A stretch of 34,558 bases of DNA from Prevotella sp. (GCA_021636625.1 JAJWLX010000032.1:1-34558); one strand, 5' to 3'. Counted from the stretch's first letter, positions 15,770 to 23,618 are shown. Numbers and translations are program-made. The notes: generated from the letters alone by a model not told the origin.

Positions 15770-16948
15770 ATGAAGGTAATTTTTGTAATTCAAGGAGAGG
15801 GTAGTGGTCTTCTCACCCAGGCGTTGGCGCTTAAGCAGATGCTTCTGCACGAGGGCCATGAAGTAGTGAAGGTTTTAGTGGGCAAGAGCAAGAACAGGGT
15901 GATTCCTGAGTTTTTCCAGAATAAGATAGGTACTCCTATCGAGGTTTTTGACAGTCCGAATTTCTTGCCGTCTAAGGACAACCGCAAGTTCAATCTCCTG
16001 CGCTCCCTGGCTTACAATACGCTCTTGGTTCCCAGTTATCTTTCAAGTATCCATTTGATACGGAAGAATATCCAGGAGTGCGGAGCCGACATCATCATCA
16101 ATTTCTACGAGGTGTTGTGCGGCATTACCTGCTCTCTCTTCCGTTTCTGTATTCCTGAGGTTTGCATCGGTCACCAGTACCTCTTCCTCCATCCCTCTTT
16201 CCAGATGCCTGGAAAGTATCCGGTACCAGAATCCTTATTAAAATACTTTACCCGTATCACCTGTATGGGAGCCACAGCCAAGTTGGCGCTCTCCATCCGT
16301 GACTATGAGGATGAGCCTGTGCACGGCATCAAGGTGGTTCCACCGTTGCTCCGTCAGGAAGCCAAGACCATCATCCGCCACCATGGCGACTACATCATGG
16401 GCTATATACTGAATGCCGGATTTGCCGAGGATGTAAAGGCGTGGCACGAGAAGCATCCCCATACCCGTCTCCATTTCTTCTGGGATCAGCCAGATGCGCC
16501 CGAAGAACTGAAGGTGGATGATACGCTCACCTTCCATCGCATCAACGACGAGAAGTTCCTCAAGATGATGGCAGGTTGCAAGGCTTTCGCCACCACCGCT
16601 GGCTTCGAAAGCGTCTGTGAGGCACTCTACATGGGCAAGCCATGCATGCTGATTCCGGCTCATGTGGAGCAGGAATGTAATGCGATAGATGCAGAAAGAG
16701 AAATGGCTGGCATAGTGAGCGAGGATTTCGACATCGATAAACTGAAGGCTTTCGCCCGTGATTATGAGGAGGATGTGGAGTTCAGAATGTGGGAGAACCA
16801 TGCTGAAAGCCGAATCGTTGCCGCTATAGAAAACGCTTACGATACTTATTATTATAGAAAGGAGAACCAGGCTTATGAAGAAGAAAATGATTCCATTGTT
16901 GCTGCTTCTTCCCTTGTTGTTCCTGCTCGCCGTGTATGGCAAGGATAG
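15770..16948 (+). CDS. Glycosyltransferase, MurG-like (Glyco_trans_1_3 type)
   Basis: A 392-aa GT-B-fold glycosyltransferase, cytosolic or bound to the inner face of the membrane. The start VIFVIQGEGSGLLTQALALKQ is the typical N-terminal glycine loop of this group, and the C-terminal half has GCKAFATTAGFESVCEALYMGKPCMLIP, the nucleotide-sugar binding region seen in MurG-like enzymes (GFES followed by EAL and GKP). The acceptor and donor are not readable. Its 3' end overlaps the next gene by 74 bp in another frame, so the final two dozen residues are encoded by the same DNA as the next protein's signal peptide. It is the first gene of a four-gene set with a phosphatase-like hydrolase, a GT4 enzyme and a UPF0104 protein, which suggests synthesis of a glycolipid or envelope glycan. 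Confidence 0.85.
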   Translation: MKVIFVIQGEGSGLLTQALALKQMLLHEGHEVVKVLVGKSKNRVIPEFFQNKIGTPIEVFDSPNFLPSKDNRKFNLLRSLAYNTLLVPSYLSSIHLIRKNIQECGADIIINFYEVLCGITCSLFRFCIPEVCIGHQYLFLHPSFQMPGKYPVPESLLKYFTRITCMGATAKLALSIRDYEDEPVHGIKVVPPLLRQEAKTIIRHHGDYIMGYILNAGFAEDVKAWHEKHPHTRLHFFWDQPDAPEELKVDDTLTFHRINDEKFLKMMAGCKAFATTAGFESVCEALYMGKPCMLIPAHVEQECNAIDAEREMAGIVSEDFDIDKLKAFARDYEEDVEFRMWENHAESRIVAAIENAYDTYYYRKENQAYEEENDSIVAASSLVVPARRVWQG

Positions 16949-17873
16949 CAAGAAGGAGGAGTCGCGTGTGGTAGTGATTGCCATTGATGGTTTGAGATGG
17001 CAGGAGGTGTTTGAGGGTGCCAGGCGCGACAGTCTGATGCCGTTTCTCTGGGAGATGGGCAGGAAGAAAGGCTGCATGATAGGCAACCGCAACCGGAAAT
17101 CGAAGATGGAGGTGGCCAACGGCATCTGGAAATCCTATGCCGGTTACAGCGAGATGCTCTGTGGCGTGACCGATGATGAGCACATTTTTGATAACCGCAA
17201 GCAGTATAACCCCAACCGGTCGGTTCTGGAATTGGCTGAGGCTTGTTCTGAGTATAAGAATAGGGTGAGTGCCGTGGCGAGTTGGGATGTGGTTCCTTAT
17301 ATCCTGAATTATCGCAGAAGCGAATTGCCGGTGGATTTCCGCTCTCCTCACAGGGTGAGCAAACAGGTAAGAAATGACAGCGTGACTCTGAACCGTGCCT
17401 TGAAGACCCTCATGGAGAAGCATCCCAAGCTTCTCTTCGTAGAGTTTTGCGAGACCGATTATTACGGGCACCATGGCAAATGGCAGGAGTATCTGAATGC
17501 TGCCCATCAGAACGACCAGTTTATCCGCCAGTTGTGGGAATACTGCCAGCAAGACCCCTTTTATAAGGGCAACACCACCTTTCTCATTACCTGCGATCAT
17601 GGCAGGGGAGAAAGCCTGGGCGTTCACGCCAACCGTGGCGAAGTAGATTCCAAAGCTTCCTGGACAGAACATGGTAAAGAAATCAAAGGCAGCAACCAAA
17701 CCTGGCTGGTGGCTTTCGGAAAAGACATTCTGCATCTGGGAGAAATGGAAGGGGGCAGAACCATCTACACCAAGCAGGTGGCTCCTACCATTGCCAGCAT
17801 CCTGAAGGTTCCGTTTACGAATGATGATAATCAACAGCCGGAGGCTTCGCCGATTTATAAGATTCTCAAATAG
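16875..17873 (+). CDS. Alkaline-phosphatase-superfamily hydrolase, exported
   Basis: A 332-aa protein with a Lys-rich start and strong hydrophobic core (MKKKMIPLLLLLPLLFLLAV), so a signal peptide or membrane anchor. The metal-binding set of the superfamily is present: Asp in VIAIDGLRW, the nucleophile region IWKSYAGYSEMLCG, ETDYYGHHGKW, TCDHGRGE and SWTEHGKE. Its relatives include phosphodiesterases, phosphotransferases and sulfatases, so the reaction may be removal or transfer of a phosphate-linked group on a lipid or glycan in the periplasm. It lacks the PafA Lys/Arg pair. ATG 16875 overlaps the glycosyltransferase gene by 74 bp; it gives a clear signal peptide, which supports this start. 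The stop region is duplicated (17852-17897). Confidence 0.85.
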   Translation: MKKKMIPLLLLLPLLFLLAVYGKDSKKEESRVVVIAIDGLRWQEVFEGARRDSLMPFLWEMGRKKGCMIGNRNRKSKMEVANGIWKSYAGYSEMLCGVTDDEHIFDNRKQYNPNRSVLELAEACSEYKNRVSAVASWDVVPYILNYRRSELPVDFRSPHRVSKQVRNDSVTLNRALKTLMEKHPKLLFVEFCETDYYGHHGKWQEYLNAAHQNDQFIRQLWEYCQQDPFYKGNTTFLITCDHGRGESLGVHANRGEVDSKASWTEHGKEIKGSNQTWLVAFGKDILHLGEMEGGRTIYTKQVAPTIASILKVPFTNDDNQQPEASPIYKILK

Positions 17874-17897
17874 AAGATTTATAAGATTCTCACATAG
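17852..17897 (+). repeat. Tandem duplication spanning the stop codon of the 16875 gene
   Basis: GATTTATAAGATTCTCAAAT plus AG (17852-17873) recurs as GATTTATAAGATTCTCACAT plus AG (17876-17897). There are 21 matches in 22 and the period is 24 bp, in frame. Each copy ends in TAG. Confidence 0.9.
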
Positions 17898-17946
17898 CTT
17901 TTTATTTAGCAAGAATAGGATAATAACAAAATAAGATTTACAGATT

Positions 17947-19131
17947 ATGATAGGATTGTTCAATGAATGTTTTCCACCCGTTATGGATGGCGTTTCACTC
18001 ACGGTAAGCAATTTGGCTCGCTGCTTTTATCAGCAGGGCTGGGACGTGGCGGTTGTAACCCCGGAAATGCCAGGACTCGATGAGTCTCAGCTTCCTTATT
18101 CCTTATTCCAGTATCGCTCGTTCCCGGTTCCCGGTCGCCATCCTTACCGTTATGGCTTTCCATCGCTCGATTTCAAGTGCCAGAAGCAGGTAGCTGCTCA
18201 GAATTTTGAAATCTTACACGCCCATTGTCCTTTCTCTTCGGGTGATTTTGCCCTGAAGACGGCTCGCAGGATGGGGATTCCATTGGTGGCAACCTTTCAT
18301 TCCAAATATCGTGACGATTTTGAGAGAGTAATTCCCAACAAGGCTCTGGTGGATTATCTCGTGGGCAAGGTGGTGAAGTTTTACGAGAGCGTAGATGAGG
18401 TGTGGGTGCCTCAAACTTCTGTGGGCGAAACCCTGCGCGAGTATGGCTACAAGGGAACCTTCGAGTTGGTGGATAACGGAACCGAATTTGCCGATGCGCC
18501 TTATACCGAGGAGATGAAATGGGCAGCCAAGAAAGAGCTTTATGTGGCAGTAGATGAACCCTTGCTCCTTTTCGTGGGGCAGCATATCTGGGAGAAGAAC
18601 GTGAAACTCATCATCGAGGCATTAGCCAAGGTGAAGGATTTGCCTTATCACGCCCTTTTCGTGGGCGATGGTTATGCTAGGGCTGATATGCAGGCGATGG
18701 CGGCAAAGCTCGGCTTGTCGGGAAACAGCGATTACCGCAAGGATAAGATTACCTTCTTCGGAAGCGTGCAATCCCGGGAGTTGATGCAGATGATCTATAT
18801 GGCTTCCGATCTCTTCCTCTTCCCATCCATCTATGATAATGCCCCTCTGGTGGTAAGGGAGGCTGCTTCGCTTCATACGCCTTCCATCGTGGCAAGGGGC
18901 AGCAATACGGCGGAAATCATTCAGGATGGAATCAACGGATTCCTCTCGGATAACGACGTAACTGCCTTTGCCAATCGACTCCGTTATATTCTGGAGCGCC
19001 CAACCATTATTTCCTGGGCTGCAAAGGGAGCTGCGGAGACTCTGGTGCGCTCTTGGGAGGACATTGCTGTAGAAGTTTTGGACAGATATCAGCATTTAAT
19101 TGACAGACAACAAAATAGATTAGCCATTTAA
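17947..19131 (+). CDS. GT4-family glycosyltransferase
   Basis: A 394-aa retaining GT-B glycosyltransferase, resembling mannosyl- or glucosyltransferases that build glycolipids. N-terminal signatures are GLFNECFPPVMDGVSLTVSNLARCF (the DGVS loop) and ILHAHCPFSSGDFAL. The C-terminal nucleotide-sugar domain starts near LLLFVGQHIWEKNV and contains ITFFGSVQSRELMQMIYMASDLFLFPSIYDNAPLVVREAAS, with the second Glu of the family's E-x7-E retained and Asp at the first position. The length is standard. It is 73 bp after the phosphatase-like gene and 49 bp before the UPF0104 gene. Lipid-linked mannose or glucose transfer is inferred from similarity of these motifs only. Confidence 0.88.
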   Translation: MIGLFNECFPPVMDGVSLTVSNLARCFYQQGWDVAVVTPEMPGLDESQLPYSLFQYRSFPVPGRHPYRYGFPSLDFKCQKQVAAQNFEILHAHCPFSSGDFALKTARRMGIPLVATFHSKYRDDFERVIPNKALVDYLVGKVVKFYESVDEVWVPQTSVGETLREYGYKGTFELVDNGTEFADAPYTEEMKWAAKKELYVAVDEPLLLFVGQHIWEKNVKLIIEALAKVKDLPYHALFVGDGYARADMQAMAAKLGLSGNSDYRKDKITFFGSVQSRELMQMIYMASDLFLFPSIYDNAPLVVREAASLHTPSIVARGSNTAEIIQDGINGFLSDNDVTAFANRLRYILERPTIISWAAKGAAETLVRSWEDIAVEVLDRYQHLIDRQQNRLAI

Positions 19132-19180
19132 TCGTTATATTACTATATATAATAAGGTATAGTTTTATTTTGAGAGTAAT

Positions 19181-20206
19181 ATGAAAAAATGGCATTTATG
19201 GTTGGCGGCTTCCATCGGACTGGTGGTCATCGCTGGAATGATGATTCGGGAGTTTGACGTGGAAGCTCTGAGCAGGATAGATTTGTCTTCCAGGTTCTTT
19301 CTGGGGGTAGTAATGGGCGTGTTGCTCTTTGCGGTCCAGAATCTGATGCTCACCCTCCGTTTCCGTCATCTCTGCCAGCGTAAGTTATCCGTAGCCGAGG
19401 CGTTCCGCATCAATGTGCTCTGCGAGTTTACTTCTGCCGTCACTCCTTCGGCGGTGGGGGGAAGTGGTTTGGCTTTTGTCTATCTCAATCGCGAGGGAGT
19501 TTCTATGGGAAGAAGTATCTTCACCATGTTTGCAGCCCTGCTGGCTGATGAGGCATTCCTTGCCATCAGTTGCGTGTTGCTCTATTTCTGTGTTCCATCG
19601 CATCTCTTGTTCAGCTTGGCTGATGGAGTGGGGATTTCTGTGGATGCTACGAACGAATGGATTAAGGGCGGAGTGCAGGTTATTTTCATAGTCAGCACCC
19701 TTATCGTTGCTGTCTGGACGGTCATCCTCTACCTCTTGTTGTTGCATCGTCCTCAGATTCTGGGCTGGGTATTGAAGGGATGCTGCAAGATTCCTTTCCT
19801 TCGCAGATTCCTGCCCAAGGTAGAGAAGTTTTCCGAGGAGATGACGATGGCTTCGGAGGAGGCAAAGCTGGAGGGCGGAAGATTCTGGCTGCAGCTGATG
19901 GGTTATACTTCCCTGGCGTGGCTGTCGAGATTCGCCATCGTGGTAGCTATTCTCATTGCCTTCCATTGTCAGGGCAACATGCTGGTGGCTTGGTGCCGCC
20001 AATGGGTGATGTGGATGATTTCCATTCTGAGTCCTACGCCTGGCGGAAGTGGCGTGGCAGAGTTGATGTTCCGCCTTTATTATGCCGATTTCCTGCCCGA
20101 TGCCTCAGTAGCCATCCTTGCCGCCATGCTCTGGCGCGCCATCTTCTATTACCCTTTCCTGGTGATAGGCACCCTGGTCTTGCCGAAATGGATTGCTAAG
20201 AAATAA
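19181..20206 (+). CDS. UPF0104/LPG_synthase_TM family membrane protein
   Basis: A 341-aa inner-membrane protein with about eight hydrophobic segments. It matches the lysylphosphatidylglycerol-synthase TM region/UPF0104 family, whose MprF relatives flip lipids, by CEFTSAVTPSAVGGSGLAFVYLNREG in the first half and ISILSPTPGGSGVAELMFRLYY in the second. There is no cytosolic aminoacyl-transferase domain, so a flippase or transport role is more likely than lipid aminoacylation. As last gene of the operon it may translocate the lipid made by the two upstream glycosyltransferases. That role is inference from context. The gene ends just before an orphan promoter-like box and palindromes. Confidence 0.87.
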   Translation: MKKWHLWLAASIGLVVIAGMMIREFDVEALSRIDLSSRFFLGVVMGVLLFAVQNLMLTLRFRHLCQRKLSVAEAFRINVLCEFTSAVTPSAVGGSGLAFVYLNREGVSMGRSIFTMFAALLADEAFLAISCVLLYFCVPSHLLFSLADGVGISVDATNEWIKGGVQVIFIVSTLIVAVWTVILYLLLLHRPQILGWVLKGCCKIPFLRRFLPKVEKFSEEMTMASEEAKLEGGRFWLQLMGYTSLAWLSRFAIVVAILIAFHCQGNMLVAWCRQWVMWMISILSPTPGGSGVAELMFRLYYADFLPDASVAILAAMLWRAIFYYPFLVIGTLVLPKWIAKK

Positions 20207-20215
20207 GAGTGAATC

Positions 20216-20223
20216 TATCTTTG
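20216..20223 (+). promoter_or_regulatory. Orphan -7-like box TATCTTTG
   Basis: A full TAnnTTTG match ten bases after the UPF0104 stop and 13 bp before two palindromes. No gene follows on the plus strand before the terminator at 20326. Confidence 0.4.
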
Positions 20224-20236
20224 TGTCTTTGCTTTT

Positions 20237-20296
20237 TTTTCGTCTATGGACGAAAATCTTGTTAAAAATGGTGATATTTTCGTCTATGGACGAAAA
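20237..20296 (+). repeat. Paired perfect palindromes, 40-bp period
   Basis: TTTTCGTCTATGGACGAAAA occurs at 20237-20256 and again, identically, at 20277-20296. Each has 8-bp arms (TTTTCGTC/GACGAAAA) around TATG. In this orientation the centre TCTATGGA resembles the centre of the ATPase-leader palindromes. Confidence 0.85.
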
Positions 20297-20325
20297 AATA
20301 GTAGGTAGCTGCTGTTTTATCATAT

Positions 20326-20376
20326 AAAAAGTGTACATCATTTTACTTCTAAAAGCTAAAACGATGTACACTTTTT
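20326..20376. terminator. Bidirectional terminator between convergent genes
   Basis: AAAAAGTGTACATC (20326-20339) and GATGTACACTTTTT (20363-20376) form a perfect 14-bp stem with A/T runs on both sides, between the plus-strand operon end and the minus-strand porin stop. Confidence 0.88.
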
Positions 20377-20394
20377 GCTAATTATCTCTTTCCT

Positions 20395-21435
20395 TTAGAA
20401 ACTGACATAGAGTCGGGCGCTAAGAGCCGTGAAATCTCCATTGTCGTTTTTGATGTACTGGAACGATGGCTGAATGGAGATGGATTCCGTCAGCTGTTTT
20501 TTCCACGTTACTTCCAGCGAATATTCCGAACCCTGCTGAAAGCGGGCGTACTGGCCCGACAGGCCACACTCGTTCTTCTCATCCTGATAGGCACCGCCCA
20601 GTTCAGCGTATCGGTAGCAGGCATTCTGATGGCTGGTGTTCTCGGAATACTGTACCATGCACGAAATGTTCTTGTCGCCTGCCTTCCAGACGCTCTGCTC
20701 TCCGTAAATCCACCAGGCACAGGTGGTTTTGCCCTTGGATTCATCAGCAGAAACCAATTCGCCATCCTCGTTGATTGGATATTGACGGGTATGGACGGCA
20801 GCACCCGCAAAATATTTTCCACCTTTATGTTCATACTCCAACTGCGACATGTTGAAGATTCCATCCTTCTTCGGGCGAACCAGGAAAGGATTGTCGTGGG
20901 CTTTCCAGCCATTATATCCCGCACCATTATACAGACTGTTTCTGAAAGTCCATCTCCCCTTGGTTACATCAAAGTAAAGGGTCAGGCCCGAATACGGATA
21001 GTTGGCTATCGGATAGCTGGATGCAACGGTAGGAAAGATTCCCTCAGAACTGTTCAGGAAAAGTGCCGTTACGTCAGAGGTAAAGAAATCCTCGTTCACG
21101 TTTCTCACACCCACAAACAGATGGCCCGAATTCCACTCGTGCATGTAGCCCAGCACGGCAAGCATGGCGAAATTATTGTCTGCATCTATGTTCGAAAATC
21201 CCTGCCAGTCATCAATAATGCCATCGTTGGTCTTTGCCACATGCAGCGTAGCCGCCTCGAACGAATCCTTTCCTTTTCCTATCGGAACACTCAGTTCCAA
21301 TCTCAGCTGATTAATCAAATTGGTGTTCCTGTTCATGTCCCATTGCCATTCAGAAATATATTGTCCGTTAAAGCTCTGAGCATAAGCAAGGCAAATATTG
21401 ATGCAGCCTAAAATAATAAAAATAATTCTCTTCAT
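20395..21435 (-). CDS. OprB-like carbohydrate-selective porin
   Basis: A 346-aa outer-membrane beta-barrel with a signal peptide ending near LAYAQ and a C-terminal aromatic residue (LYVSF), as usual for barrel proteins. The stretch NVNEDFFTSDVTALFLNSSEGIFP, followed by YPIANYPYSGLTLYFDVTKGRWTFRNSLYNGAGYNGW, resembles the OprB family (carbohydrate-selective porins). The end IQPSFQYIKNDNGD also fits that family. The solute passed is not readable. It is a monocistronic minus-strand gene with a TACCTTTG box at 21511-21504, and a small perfect palindrome lies in its leader. The OprB assignment is moderately sure; the barrel nature is clear. Confidence 0.78.
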   Translation of the reverse strand: MKRIIFIILGCINICLAYAQSFNGQYISEWQWDMNRNTNLINQLRLELSVPIGKGKDSFEAATLHVAKTNDGIIDDWQGFSNIDADNNFAMLAVLGYMHEWNSGHLFVGVRNVNEDFFTSDVTALFLNSSEGIFPTVASSYPIANYPYSGLTLYFDVTKGRWTFRNSLYNGAGYNGWKAHDNPFLVRPKKDGIFNMSQLEYEHKGGKYFAGAAVHTRQYPINEDGELVSADESKGKTTCAWWIYGEQSVWKAGDKNISCMVQYSENTSHQNACYRYAELGGAYQDEKNECGLSGQYARFQQGSEYSLEVTWKKQLTESISIQPSFQYIKNDNGDFTALSARLYVSF

Positions 21436-21468
21436 TTCTTAATGTTTTTGTATTGTTTCTTGTTCACT

Positions 21469-21487
21469 TACTCGCCGCTTGCGAGTA
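21469..21487 (-). promoter_or_regulatory. Palindrome in the porin leader
   Basis: TACTCGC-CGCTT-GCGAGTA has perfect 7-bp arms. It lies about 17 bp downstream of the minus-strand -7 box (21511-21504), so it would form a hairpin near the 5' end of the transcript or act as an operator. Confidence 0.45.
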
Positions 21488-21691
21488 TCTTTAATTCACG
21501 CTGCAAAGGTACTGGGTATTTCAAAATCCTGCAATACTTAATAATCGGTATTTTTATTTCTTCTAAATAGTGGAGGCTTTATCTTTATCCCCATTTCTAG
21601 GTATTTTTATTTCTTCTAAATAGTTAGGGGTCGGTCTGTCCCCCTATTTTCAGGTAGTAAGACGGTATAAACAATAATATTTTTTAAAAAC

Positions 21692-21722
21692 TTTGCCTTA
21701 TCAGATATTATTCGTACCTTTG
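21692..21722 (+). promoter_or_regulatory. Bacteroidetes-type promoter of the thioesterase gene
   Basis: TTTG (21692-21695), 19-bp spacer, TACCTTTG (21715-21722). Both boxes match the consensus, about 50 bp before the ATG. Confidence 0.75.
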
Positions 21723-21773
21723 CATTGTTTTAAAAAGTTTAATCAGTTAGAAATCAGTTTAATCAATTAGAAA

Positions 21774-22247
21774 ATGAAGAAGATATTAAATCCATATTTG
21801 AACAAGGAGGGTTACAACTGCGTTTGCTGTGCCCCCAACAATCCTGTAGGTTTGCATCTTGAGTTTTGGGAAGAGGGTGAGGATGTGCTTACCATCTGGA
21901 ATCCCGGCGAGAATTACCAGGGCTGGATCAATACCCTGCATGGCGGAATCATCAGTATGCTGATGGATGAAGTGGCAGGCTGGGTTATCAACCGCAAACT
22001 GCAGACCACGGGTGTGACGATGCAGCTTAACGTGAAGTACAAGAAGCCTGTGATGACCACCGATTCTCAGATTACGGTGCGTGGTCACATCGCCAGTCAG
22101 CGCCGCAACATCGTCACCATCTACCTGACTCTGGAGAATTCCAAAGGCGAGGTTTGTGATGAGGGCGAAGCCATCTACTTTACCTTTGGTCCTGATAAAG
22201 CCAAAGAGATGGGATTCGACTGCTGCAAGGTAGAGGGGGAGGAATAA
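21774..22247 (+). CDS. PaaI-type hotdog-fold thioesterase
   Basis: A 157-aa cytosolic acyl-CoA thioesterase of the PaaI/4HBT superfamily. The key motif NTLHGGIISMLMDEVAGW supplies the HGG and the acidic Asp/Glu of the active-site helix. Two further strands, TTGVTMQLNVKYKKPV and ITVRGHIASQRRNIVTIYLTLEN, complete the hotdog pattern. The N-terminus carries a Cys pattern (YNCVCCAPNNPVGL), and the C-terminus adds CC, as in several Bacteroidetes relatives. The substrate is unknown. It has an excellent promoter and a 3' hairpin shared with the convergent protease gene. Confidence 0.9.
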   Translation: MKKILNPYLNKEGYNCVCCAPNNPVGLHLEFWEEGEDVLTIWNPGENYQGWINTLHGGIISMLMDEVAGWVINRKLQTTGVTMQLNVKYKKPVMTTDSQITVRGHIASQRRNIVTIYLTLENSKGEVCDEGEAIYFTFGPDKAKEMGFDCCKVEGEE

Positions 22248-22274
22248 CTCTCCCCTTATGGTGAGGATTTTGAT

Positions 22275-22305
22275 AAGGAAGCCTTTCTTATGAAGACTTC
22301 CTTTT
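22275..22305 (+). terminator. Hairpin between the thioesterase and CPBP genes
   Basis: AAGGAAG (22275-22281) pairs with CTTCCTT (22297-22303), followed by TT. The loop and the downstream sequence also hold a short repeat, TTATGAAG, at two nearby positions. Confidence 0.55.
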
Positions 22306-22316
22306 ATGAAGTCTCT

Positions 22317-23156
22317 TTACGATGCAGCAGCAGTCTTCTTGTTGAAGAGCCAAATCGACAGAATGACGATTGCGATGCTTATCAGGCTGAGGCTTGCTTC
22401 CATCATCGGAGTGCTGGCGATGTAAGTATCGTAGCATTCTTCAGGAATCAGGCAGAGCGTATTGTTGGTGATGTGGATGATGATGCCCGGAATCAAACTC
22501 CTGGTTCGGTAACACATCCACGCCATGACGATTCCCAGAATGATGGGTCCAGGAATCTGTGCCGGGTTGAGATGGATGAGCCCGAACATGATGCTTGAGC
22601 CGATGATAGCATACCAGGGACTGATGTTCCATCTCAGCATCTTTCGCATCATCAATCCGCGGAAGAGGTATTCTTCGGCTATAGGAGCAATGATGCAGAG
22701 CACCAGAATTCCAATCGGATTATGTGCCAAGTCAACAAAATCCTGCTCCAAGTAATCAGGCAAATCCATGAAGTTCTCTAATGCAGTCATAGGAATGGCC
22801 TGGAATAGTCCCACCAAGAAAACCAGCAAGAAGATGATGGTCTTAGGCATCTGCTGAATCTTTTCCAGGCGAACACGCAGATGGAATTTCTTTCGGCATT
22901 TATGAATTATATATAGCTCTGCAGCCAGCATATAAATTGCCATGGCCCATGCAGAACTATTGATGGTTGTCTTCGTCAGGAATTCGATAAATTCGCAGCT
23001 CAAAGCTGCTGCAATGCCAACCGGAAAGGCTGCAAGCATGGACATCAGATAGACGTAAATGGCACTTCTGGTGCCAGGCCATGCACGATACAGAAACCAT
23101 CCCTTGGTTCCGTTTCTTCCCTTTGACAGGATTGCTGAAAGTTTTTCTTTTTCCAT
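22317..23156 (-). CDS. CPBP-family intramembrane metalloprotease
   Basis: A 279-aa polytopic membrane protein of the CPBP (Abi/CAAX protease-like) family. The three family motifs are intact: EEYLFRG (Glu161-Glu162 with Arg), MFGLIHLNPAQ (His) and IIHITNNTL (HxxxN). Members cleave proteins inside the membrane, and some act in bacteriocin immunity; the target here is unknown. I start at ATG 23156 (MEKEKLSA). The reading frame runs 22 codons further upstream, but a TATCTTTG box at 23189-23182 lies within that extension, so the longer form would not be transcribed. It faces the thioesterase gene 3' to 3'. Confidence 0.88.
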   Translation of the reverse strand: MEKEKLSAILSKGRNGTKGWFLYRAWPGTRSAIYVYLMSMLAAFPVGIAAALSCEFIEFLTKTTINSSAWAMAIYMLAAELYIIHKCRKKFHLRVRLEKIQQMPKTIIFLLVFLVGLFQAIPMTALENFMDLPDYLEQDFVDLAHNPIGILVLCIIAPIAEEYLFRGLMMRKMLRWNISPWYAIIGSSIMFGLIHLNPAQIPGPIILGIVMAWMCYRTRSLIPGIIIHITNNTLCLIPEECYDTYIASTPMMEASLSLISIAIVILSIWLFNKKTAAAS

Positions 23157-23181
23157 AAAGCTGTAGTTTTGTTTTTTTATG

Positions 23182-23189
23182 CAAAGATA
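23182..23189 (-). promoter_or_regulatory. -7 box of the CPBP gene
   Basis: TATCTTTG on the minus strand, 26 bp before ATG 23156. It decides against the longer reading frame. Confidence 0.55.
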
Positions 23190-23345
23190 TAATAAAATCC
23201 TGGCTTGTTGGGTTAAGTGCATGTTATTTTTATGTTAAAATATCGCCACCCTCGAAGAAGTTAAGTTTTGTTTGTCATGCTCAGTCTGCGTTTAAGAGTT
23301 CCTTGAATCACAATTCCCCAGAAAGCCGTTTCCTGCCCATTTTGT

Positions 23346-23411
23346 GGTCTTCATTGATGACCGGCGCCTGCCATCTATTAAGACCAGCCTCGGTCTTCAT
23401 AGATGACCGGC
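23346..23411 (-). repeat. Three copies of a 20-bp imperfect palindrome
   Basis: GGTCTTCATTGATGACCGGC (23346-23365) and GGTCTTCATAGATGACCGGC (23392-23411) differ at one base. Between them GCCTGCCATCTATTAAGACC (23366-23385) is the same unit inverted (17/20). On the minus strand the centre reads TCTATGAA, as in the ATPase leader. Confidence 0.8.
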
Positions 23412-23448
23412 TTTTGGCACAAGAAGACTGTTCTTTCGATTGCCGGTG

Positions 23449-23456
23449 CAAAGATA
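23449..23456 (-). promoter_or_regulatory. Orphan -7-like box TATCTTTG
   Basis: A full TAnnTTTG match on the minus strand, 37 bp upstream of the palindrome cluster in the direction of transcription. No gene follows before the separate CPBP promoter. Confidence 0.4.
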
Positions 23457-23618
23457 CAAAAATTCGAAGCAGAAAGCAAGCTTTTTCCCGTAGAATGTTG
23501 AAAATATGCTGTAAGTGGTTGATATGTAGTGATATAAGTATTTGCGGTTTTTACATCTGATTGCAAAAGCCGCCTTGGATTGCTTTTGATGATTGAAAAA
23601 GCGGGGAAATGTGGGGTG

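Larger units (their letters stand above)
21436..21773. other. 338-bp divergent intergenic region with repeats
   Basis: It contains the porin promoter, two identical 25-bp direct repeats at 21547-21571 and 21600-21624 (core TATTTTTATTTCTTCTAAAT), a small inverted repeat TAGGGG/CCCCTA at 21625-21646, and the thioesterase promoter at 21692-21722. No protein is supported here. Confidence 0.6.

Noticed and set aside
23157..23222. N-terminal extension of the CPBP protease
   Set aside because: The promoter-like TATCTTTG lies within it, so it would not be in the transcript.
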